This document shows, in pieces, positions 56,775 through 64,000 of a stretch of DNA of 64,000 nucleotides. How positions within the stretch are numbered: position 1 is the stretch's first letter; every line of letters starts with the position of its first letter. The notes beneath the pieces are model-generated. The model ran no database searches and had not been told where the DNA came from. It worked only from the letters and a program-made list of their open reading frames with translations. The stretch is from Branchinecta lynchi (Eukaryota; Arthropoda; Branchiopoda; Anostraca; Branchinectidae): contig JAKZAP010000018.1 of the NCBI GenBank assembly GCA_023053575.1, positions 2,046,001 through 2,110,000 of the forward strand, written 5' to 3'. The position numbers and the translations under genes were made by a program.

Positions 56775-57165
56775 AACAAAATATTTTAAATAGCTAATGT
56801 GATAGTCAGTTATGAATTAAGAAGGCATGCTGAGCACGATAGTGAAAACCGTTTTCTCGCCGGACGAGTAGTTCGTCCGGAATCAGGCAAAAACCGGAAA
56901 AAGGGTTAAAAGTAAAAGATTTATTTACAGTTGATTAAGTGGTCTATTGAAGGGTAAAAGACAGCCTGGACACGATGGTAAAAACCATTTTCTCGCCCGA
57001 CACCCGGAAATCTGGCAAAAACCGGAAAATTTGTTAAAAGTAAATATTCGATTAGATGACAGATTATGGGGTAAGAAGAGAGGCTGAGTCTGTATATAAC
57101 AATCAGTTTTTACCCGGACATCTAAATAGTCCGGAATCCGGTTGTAACCGGAATTTTTTTTTAAG
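56775..57165. repeat. ~126-bp diverged tandem repeat, three units
   Basis: The phrases GCAAAAACCGGAAAA (56887, 57013) and GTAACCGGAATTTTT (57141), each with TTTTCTCGCC/TTTTTACCCGGAC about 40 bp before, define three units. Non-coding. From 56511 to 56774 and from 57166 to 57600 no gene was seen. Confidence 0.6.
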
Positions 57166-59073
57166 TCAAACCTTTATTCAAAGTTTATTAGATGTTCTTA
57201 ATAGGGATTTGTTTCTGAATTTCCTTTTATTGCTAGACTTTCGGGCGAAACCCGAAACTTGGCAGAAGTAAAGCAGGAAGTCTCGGTCAGTATCGTCAAA
57301 ATAGATATGGCCTATAGAAGTATATCTGAACTTTGTTTTCTCTGATCATTAGCACGGCAAAGACTGGATCTGGCGAATACAAGACCCGATTGTCTGAATG
57401 AAATATTAGATTTCTGGGATCCCATCGACACCGTTGGTCTTGTTCTGGCTGACCTGAACATCGTCGCTCTGGAAAAACTCCCACCCCACCTCTGCAATAT
57501 TTCAGCAGAAATCTGAGAAATAAACCCGGCACTTGAGAACCTGCTACGACTGCCAACAACTCTCATGAAGAAGGTGAACTCCTCTGACTCGATGGTTGCG
57601 TTTTTGATCGCCTTTCGACGTTACACTTTCGACATTGGCCGTTTGCTGCTTATAGACCGTTTTTGCTGTTGAAATTCACCGTGGGGTTTTGATTGTAAAA
57701 ACGCATTATAATCGACGTGTAAACGCGGGCATTTTTTCAGCATCAATTCAGCCCCCCAAAGATACTGCAAGTTCCACTAGTAATGGTGTGGCAGAAGAAA
57801 ACAATGCCCGCGTTTACCTTCCGTACTTCGGTGGAGTGACCGAAAAATTGTCCAAAACTTTGAAAAAATACAACATCCAAGTCTTTCAGGGAACCCAAAA
57901 TACTTTGCTGTCTTACCTAAACTTCAGAAAAGATAAAGCCCCAAATCAGTACCAAAGAGGCATTTATTCAATACCTTGTGATTGCGGAAAGCTTTACGTA
58001 GGAACGACAGAGAGAACTTTCGGAAGACGGCTTGCAGAGCATGAGCAAGAAACTGACCACGCCCTCTCCTACGGACACCGTCATAACTATACTTTCAAAT
58101 ATGCACTTGCAGAACATATTTTGGAAAACCCGCCCCACTCAGTAATTCTTGGGGATAGACTAAAAGCAGGAAAGGAAAGGCAAGAGAAAAGCAGGAAAGA
58201 ATACTAAAACCCGGAAGGGTAAAGTAAAACGAGGAAAGAATGACCGAGAATCGAGGATTTGAAAAACTGGCAAGCCTTTCCTCTGTTTAGTGTCCCGTGA
58301 GGGGTCGGCAACTACCATTTGTTAAAGATCACCTTTTCCTCCTTTTAGTATTCGAAAAAACTGGCAAGCCTTTCCTCTGTTTAGTATCCCGTGAGGGTCG
58401 GCAACTTCCATTGGTGAAAGTTTACCTTTTCCTCCTTTTAGTATTCGAAAAAACTGGCAAGCCTTTCCTAGTTTCCCGTGAGGGACTAAAAGGAGGAAAA
58501 GGTGAACTTTTACAAGCGTAAGTTGCCCACACCTCACGAGATACTAAACACAGGAAAAGCACGGCACAGCTTGCCAGTTTTTTCTAATACTAAAAGACGA
58601 ACTTTTACAAATTTTAGTTGCTGACCCCTCACGGGATAGTAAACAGAGGAAAGGCTTGCAATTTTTTTAGAATACCTAATTTCTTTCCTCGTTTTGGTAC
58701 TCTCCGTGACAAGCTACTAAAACTAGGAAAGAAATGGTGGATTTGAAAATCTTAGTTGCCGACCCCTCGCTGGACTCATGATCGCCTACCAACAAGGTAC
58801 TAAAAGGTCAAAAAGGTGAACTTTTACAAATGTAAGTTGCCGACCCCTCGCGAGAAAACTAAACTAAGGAAAAGCACGGCACAGCGTGCCAGTTTTTTCG
58901 AATACTAAAAGGAGGAAAAGGTGAACTGTTACAAATATAAGTTTCCGACCCCTCAAGGGCTACTAAACAGAGGAAAGGCTTGCCAGTTTCTCGGACCCTC
59001 GATTCCTGGTAATTCTTCCCTCGTTTTAGTTTGCCCTTCCTGGTTTTAGTATTCTTCCCTGCTTTTCTCTTGC

Positions 59074-61415
59074 CAGGGGTGGCCCGAAGGGGGGGTGAGG
59101 GGGGGTGACTCACCCCCCCCTGCCTTCTGTTAAGTCGTATCAGTCGTTTATTTTGGCCTTACGCTAAGTTGTATCAGTCGTTTATTTTGGCCCTGCCGAG
59201 GTCCCGGACATTCATTTTAATAAGAAATAATCTGAGTCGTTTAAAATTTTTTTTAAAATTTTGTCTCTGCACAGCTTCAGTCGTAAGCCAGTCCCCGAAG
59301 AAGTCGTTTAAACCAAGTTTGTAACCCGATAGGTCGCAGACATGATTCATGGGGACAGCAATGCGGCTACCTGTTCTACTCCCATGGGATTTGGATCTGC
59401 CTAACTTCGGTCTTTCAGATTTTAGCCTGTCAAAATTGCAATAGGTTAGTTGTTAAAGTGAAGTCTGACTGGTAACAAGGTTATGTGCGTTGATTTTTGG
59501 TCATCTTTGGCTATAAGTGAAAAAAGAAGGAATAGAATTTTTAAACAGAATAGAAAAGCCATCAGAATATTCAGAAATCAAATGACAGGAGACCCGCGAA
59601 AGAAGTGTGCCAGAACAAATCGAAAAATGCCGATTACAAAGAGAGTTTGAGGTAGGAACAACGCTTGAAAAGGACAAGGAGGATTTTAATATACACCCGA
59701 AATTCGTTTCCCAGGACAGGAGGGTTTCCGCAGACGCTGGAATAGCTCATTCTTGTCGGGAGGTAAATTTTTGGCCTCTATGCTAGCAGAGACGTTACTA
59801 TCAAAATGTTTGGGGGGGGGGGAGAGGAGCAAAAATATTCCTTCAGCCAAAGCTGACTGCGAATCGTATGTATCACTGCTGACTGCGAATCATAGCACTA
59901 TCAAATATGGGAGGAGCAAGGTATTTATCAACTGGCTGGTAATTTTTACCGTCTTTGTTTGCGGGAAAATCGACTGATTTAAAGAAAACCGACCGTTTCT
60001 AAGAAAAATCGAACTGTTTCCCCAAAAATATTATTCTTTTTACGAAAAATCGCGAAAAATCTATTTTTTTCCCTGCTAGCCGACAACATCGGGGGAGGGG
60101 GGGTGCATACCCCCCCCCCCCTACGTGACGCCCCTGTATGCTAGTGTTAAAGCACATCTGAAAAGACTTCGTAAAATTCAGGACACTCATACAACTCGAA
60201 AATGATCTCTTTTATGTTTAAGATATTCTAAAAGCGAACTTCTCGTCTTTATTTGAGGCGTATATAGCATCTTCTGTCGCGTAGAATCAAATTTTGCAAA
60301 CCAGTTTTAAGTTGCAATTCTTCAGATTTAGCTCACTGTAGCTTTACCTGCTTTAGTTTTCGGCATGAAAGTACAGTATGTCGAGTGACAAATAAAACGG
60401 TACACGGTACTTTCATTATGAAACAAAAGTACATCAAATCACCGGGAAAAAAACGCAACTCAAGTCTCGTCGGCGAACCTGGCGTCTTTTTCTATATCTG
60501 TAAACTCCTGTCAGGCCAAGACCAAAAGCTCGTTACGTCCGTAAATCCGGATTTTTTTTTTAACGCACTGGCAAGTCTGTTTTCCTCGTTTCGTTTCTGA
60601 GGAAGTGTGTTCTGAACGTGAAAATTACTTTTTTTGCTATTAGTTCGGAGCAAATCTACTTTCTTTTCTATGGGCTTTATTTTGTCACTTTTTTGATGGA
60701 CAGAGGCGTGATTTCATAGCTATTCTTAATTTTTCATTGGGATCGCAAAATGACGCTCTGCTTACGTCTTACGTCCATAAATCAGGATTTTTTTTTCAGG
60801 AATTACTTTTTTTGCTTTAATACGGAACAAATCTACTTCGTTTTCTGTGGCCACTATTTTGTCACTTTTTTCGACGGTCAGATTGTTATTTCAAAGCTGT
60901 TTTTTCCTTGTCAATGGGATTGCAAAAAGATGGTCTCCTCGGCGTTTCACAAAATTTCGCCTGTCGCACATTTCATAGTATTCTCTACTTAAAGGAACGG
61001 TGTGTCATTTACTTGGCGATTAGGCGTGGAACTTTTTACATTTGAAACACATTAAAGGCTGGCTAGAACCTTTCTAGACAGAGGCAGATTAACAAAAAAA
61101 TTCGCCTGCGGCGCTTGCTTTAATTTGTCCCGGGTACAGGCGTTGACAGCTTTCCTCTTATGCGAAAGTTGACATGTAAAGCTGAGGCTATGAAGGTATG
61201 TGTACAAAAACTTTGATTACAAGAATAATTTCAGCTGATGCATTGCTGCTAGTTTTACACCGGCTCTATTATTTGTTGGTGGGGAATGTGCGCCATTGCC
61301 GCATAGTCGCAACAGTTCATTTTTGTTGGTACCTGCGAGTCGTATATTACGATCCATGAGTCGTTGAAATGAGGGGTCTCACCCCCCCTGGCCTGAGTGC
61401 TTCGGGCCACCCCTG
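59074..61415. mobile_element. hAT-type element within the foldback, 8-bp duplication
   Basis: The ends are CAGGGGTGGCCCGAAG and its complement CTTCGGGCCACCCCTG. TCTCTTGC flanks both sides (59066-59073 and 61416-61423). Subterminal sequence has G/C runs (GGGGGGTGAGG / CTCACCCCCCC) extending the inverted ends. No intact transposase was found; frames such as 59580-59760 are short. Sequence near 60540 and 60785 repeats with T-runs (CCGGATTTTTTTT/TCAGGATTTTTTTT). It is non-autonomous or decayed. It contains a smaller element at 59787-60136. Confidence 0.92.
59787..60136. mobile_element. 350-bp hAT-like MITE, innermost of the nest
   Basis: Left end CAGAGACGTTAC, right end complement CAGGGGCGTCACG; imperfect inverted ends of the hAT kind. 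TATGCTAG flanks both sides (59779-59786, 60137-60144). G-run at 59812, C-run at 60108. Non-coding. Confidence 0.85.
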
Positions 61416-61799
61416 TCTCTTGCCTTTCCTTTCCTGCTTTTAGTCGACCCCTAATTCTTGCAACGTGCACCGGACTCCATCAAACTATTCGAGAAGCCTT
61501 TGAGATAAAGAAAACCCGAGCAGGCATTAACCGAGATACAGGCGAGTACTCCCTACTCGAAACGTGGAACGGGGTTGTTAAGGGAAGAAATTTTAAGCCC
61601 CAGTCCCTTATTAACAACAAAACCCAAATGCAGAAAAAACATTTCCTGTCGTCGCCCCAATCAGTGTCGTCGCCCCAGCTAACGTGTAAGGTACTTGACA
61701 CAGAGGTCGTCGTCACCGTTTTGGTTCACAGTAAAAGCAACTAGGGTGCAGAGGGTTCGATCCCCCTCAGAGTCCTAAACCTGTTTGCTCCCATGCCAG

Positions 61800-62364
61800 A
61801 CAATAAAACCCCAGTCTAACAATTTCTTGAAATTTCCGGTCTCCCCTCCCCAACTCCCCCCTACCTACCGAATTCGCTCAAGACTTTAAACGGGACATCA
61901 GAGATATACAGTCTATTCAGTTATTAAGTTTCATTCTAATCCTATCACCCGTTCGAAAGTTACACACTACTCAATTCTCGGATTCCCACGCCCTACATCC
62001 CCCACCCCCGAGATGGTCGGATCGGAAAACTGCTTATTTCTAGTTTGGTCGGGTCCTTGATATACCTGCCAAGTTTCATGATCCTAACACATCTGGAAGT
62101 ACCCTAACTAAAAAAGTGGGACAAACTGCCCTAACTTCTCAAGTTTCACCGCCCTCTACTCCCCCGCATATGGTCGGAGAGGAAAAATTATAATTTCCAG
62201 GTTAGTTTGGTTGGGTCCCTGATACGCCTGACATGTTTTATTATCCTAGCACATCTGGAAAAACCTTAACTCGAAAAAGTGTGACACAAAAAATGGACCG
62301 ACTGACAGACAAAATTTTGACTGGTATATGGTACTTGAGCCAGAGGCTGCAAGTGTCATACAAA
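61800..62364 (+). mobile_element. GC-rich modular element, copy 4, 3' part
   Basis: Module phrases (CTCCCCAACTCCCCCC, CACCCGTTCGAAAGTTA, GAGATGGTCGGATCGGAAAA, ATACCTGCCAAGTTTCATGA near 62061, again near 62225) run to GGACCGACTGACAGACAAA and the terminal hairpin at 62325-62360. The 5' half is missing. Confidence 0.8.
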
Positions 62365-62774
62365 TTAAAACTCCTCCTCTTTCCATACTTTTATCCTTGT
62401 TCCACGTTCTCCAACTTCTCTCTCTGTTTTAGCATTGTTTCGTGTCTACCTTTCCCATCTCTTAAGTCCAGCGTTTTGATCCTGTTCTATTTTATTCGAT
62501 TACTCAGTTTGCCTCTCCATGAATCACATGATCCTTCGCTCTTCTTGTGCTCTAGTTACTCAGTAAGCTTTGCTACTTCCTTTTTTGTACTTTTTGTTTG
62601 TCTTAGTTAATGTTCCTAGCGGGCAGCAGTTGAGAAGCTTCTTCACGACTTGTGATCTCACTATACCATCTTTTTCGTCCTTTTTGAGAAAAAACTTCTT
62701 CTTTCCCTATTTTTTCGTTTCTCCTGCAATTTTCTTTTCTTCTCCGACCTTTTCTTACACATTTCTTTTCCATA
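62365..62774. other. T/C-rich spacer, no gene
   Basis: Pyrimidine-rich sequence (CTTTTC, TTTCTTCT runs). Frames across it are low-complexity Ser/Phe/Leu and are not taken as genes. Confidence 0.4.
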
Positions 62775-63185
62775 CGTCAGTTGGCCCACTCCTGAGATCC
62801 GTCAGTTTGCCCACTCTTGAAATCCGCCAGTTGGGGAGCCCGTCACTACGCAACCCGTCATTTCGCCCACCCGTCATTTCGTCCACCCGTCACTTCGCTT
62901 AAGAAATCCGTCAGTTCGTCCACTTTTTCCGACAGTTCACCTAAACGTTAGTTCACCCACTTTTTCCGACAGTTCACCTACCCGTCACTACGTCCACCCG
63001 TCACTTCGTCCACCCGTCACTTCGTCCACCCGTCACTACGTCCACCCGTCACAACTTCCACCCGTCACTACGTCCACCCGTCACTACGTCCACCGGCAGT
63101 TCGCCCACCGTCAGTTCGGACAACCGTCATTTCGCTCAATTTTTCCGACAGTTCATCCGCCTGTCAGTTTTTCGTCAGTTTGCGC
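62775..63185. repeat. 16-bp minisatellite, arm 1
   Basis: About 25 imperfect units of the type CCGTCACTTCGTCCAC, with variants CAGTTCGCCCAC, CACTACGTCCAC and CATTTCGTCCAC. The array is the reverse complement in sense of the one at 63455-64000. Confidence 0.9.
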
Positions 63186-63454
63186 ATATCGTGGCAAACA
63201 ACTTTCAATTTTCGTGAAAATTAGGAACAACCTATTTATAAAGCAACAAAGTTTGTTAAAACCTATTTGAACAGCTTTTTCTTTTCACCCATCTTCGCGT
63301 GAACGGGATCTTTTTCCTCTTGTTTAAGTAAACAGAATAGTCGCACTCAAAGGTATCTCGTATCGACCCTAATTAAATGAAAAAAGGTTCGCTCCTTCTG
63401 ATTATTCCCCTGGGATCGCGCCCCTTCCTCATAGATGTTACTGATCTAGCAAAG
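63186..63454. other. Spacer between two opposed minisatellite arrays
   Basis: About 270 bp of AT-rich unique sequence, no gene. Confidence 0.6.
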
Positions 63455-64000
63455 TTGGGTCAACTGTCAGGTTTTTGGGCCAAATGACGGGTGGATGACC
63501 TGTCGGAAAAGTTGGGCGAACTGACGGATGTTTAGGCGAAATGACGGGTGGATGAAATGTCGGAAAAATTGGGCAAACTGACGGATCTTGAGGCGAAATG
63601 ACGGGTGGTCCAATTGACAGATCTTTGGGCGAAACGAAGGGTTGCTCAACTGACGTATTTTTGGGCCAAATGACGGGTGGGCAACCTGTCGGAAAAGTTG
63701 GACGAACAGACGGATTTTTAGGTGAAATGACGGTGGATAAAGTGTCGGAAAAATTGGGCGAACTGACGGATCTTGAGGAGAAATGACGGGTTTGTCAACT
63801 GACGGATTTTTGGGCCACATGACGGGTGGGCGAACTGACGGGTGGTTCAACTGACCGTAAGCGAACTGACGGGTGGTTCAACTGACCGTAAGCGAACTGA
63901 CGGGTGGGTGAAGTGACGGGTGGACGTAGTGACGGGTGGGCTCAGTGGTGGGTGGGCGTAGCGACGGGTGGGAGGAGTGACACGTGGGCTTAGTGACGGG
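63455..64000. repeat. 16-bp minisatellite, arm 2, opposite orientation, runs off the window
   Basis: Units of the type GTGGGCGAACTGACGG and GGACGTAGTGACGGGT, with CTTTTTCCGACA-like spacers also in complement (TGTCGGAAAAGTTGGGC). Together with arm 1 it makes a large imperfect inverted repeat. The true end is outside the window. Confidence 0.9.

Larger units (their letters stand above)
58151..61451. mobile_element. Foldback element in the Penelope gene, 8-bp duplication
   Basis: Left end GGGGATAGACTAAAAGCAGG, right end complement GGGGTCGACTAAAAGCAGGA, flanked by TAATTCTT on both sides (58143-58150, 61452-61459). The inner part alternates direct and inverted copies of blocks with AAAGGCTTGCCAGTTTTT, GACCCCTCACGGG and CCTTTTCCTCCTTTTAGTA. 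It is a longer member of the family at 27708-28358. A second element (59074-61415) lies within its right arm; without it the foldback is about 950 bp. Confidence 0.9.
57689..61744 (+). pseudogene. Penelope-like element: GIY-YIG endonuclease region, split
   Basis: The frame from about 57689 reads YLPYFGGVTEKLSKTLKKYN, then GIYSIPCDCGKLYVGTTERT and RRLAEHEQETDHA. This is the GIY-YIG nuclease of Penelope-like elements, with the linker that precedes it. It reaches HSVIL at 58150, where a 3.3 kb insertion starts. The protein resumes after the insertion with the shared duplication VIL-ATCTGLHQTIREAFEI and runs to about 61744 (INRDTGEYSLLETWNG). The upstream RT domain is not recognisable here, so the element is 5'-truncated or decayed. 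The same tail occurs at 40555-41240. Confidence 0.88.

Noticed and set aside
61745..61790. tRNA-like T-arm/B-box (GGGTTCGATCCCCC)
   Set aside because: No D-arm, A-box or acceptor stem could be found upstream; the loop is one base too long. At best a tRNA-derived scrap.
62775..64000. CRISPR-like regular short repeats
   Set aside because: Units are 16 bp, imperfect, and without unique spacers; the context is eukaryotic.

Overview
This window is eukaryotic, most likely invertebrate metazoan, nuclear DNA that is almost wholly transposon-derived. The grounds are many diverged APE-type LINE retrotransposons, a Penelope-like element, hAT-type and other TIR elements, LTR-retrotransposon debris, minisatellites, and a few candidate host exons bounded by splice signals. 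There is no bacterial-type operon, rRNA, convincing tRNA or CRISPR. The species cannot be named from the sequence.

Layout. 0.8-7.8 kb: one minus-strand LINE (ORF1, endonuclease, RT) split inside its endonuclease by a 2.8 kb GC-rich repeat-built element. 7.9-10.3 kb: a second minus-strand CR1-like LINE. 11.5-14.1 kb: gag, protease and integrase debris of an LTR retrotransposon. 14.1-15.6 kb: a 5'-truncated LINE of 'family gamma'. 15.7-16.7 kb: a broken gene that looks like a capsid-type protein of a Polinton/virus-like element, with a 191-bp internal duplication. 16.8-18.0 kb: two LINE scraps. 18.1-22.5 kb: the best-preserved gamma LINE, whose ORF2 is open end to end except for one TIR element with a 3-bp target duplication. 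22.5-25.2 kb: two facing fragments of a CR1-like LINE. 26.4 kb: a possible host exon. 27.7-30.7 kb: a foldback element, then an RT fragment split by a second copy of the GC-rich element. 31.3-35.6 kb: a minus-strand LINE with CCHC ORF1, poly(A) tail and a palindromic element near its ORF1. 38.2-38.9 kb: a probable host terminal exon. 39.8-46 kb: gag and Penelope fragments, a third gamma LINE, an integrase scrap. 46.3-48 kb: a third copy of the GC-rich element, invaded by a LINE 3' end. 50.5-55.1 kb: two phase-compatible C2H2 zinc-finger exons of a minus-strand host gene. Their 4.1 kb intron holds a hAT element loaded with a ~120-bp satellite and rearranged by an inversion. 57.7-61.7 kb: a Penelope GIY-YIG region carrying a three-deep nest of insertions, each with an 8-bp target duplication. 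61.8-64 kb: another GC-rich element copy and a 16-bp minisatellite in two opposed arrays.

Most 'genes' here are parasites that have cut up one another, so the main information is the order of insertions and the families that recur. The least familiar entity is the recurrent GC-rich element: modules of about 415-445 bp, a GACAGACA tract and a terminal hairpin containing TATGGCACTTGAG, seen four times, plus a 470-bp short form with inverted ends.
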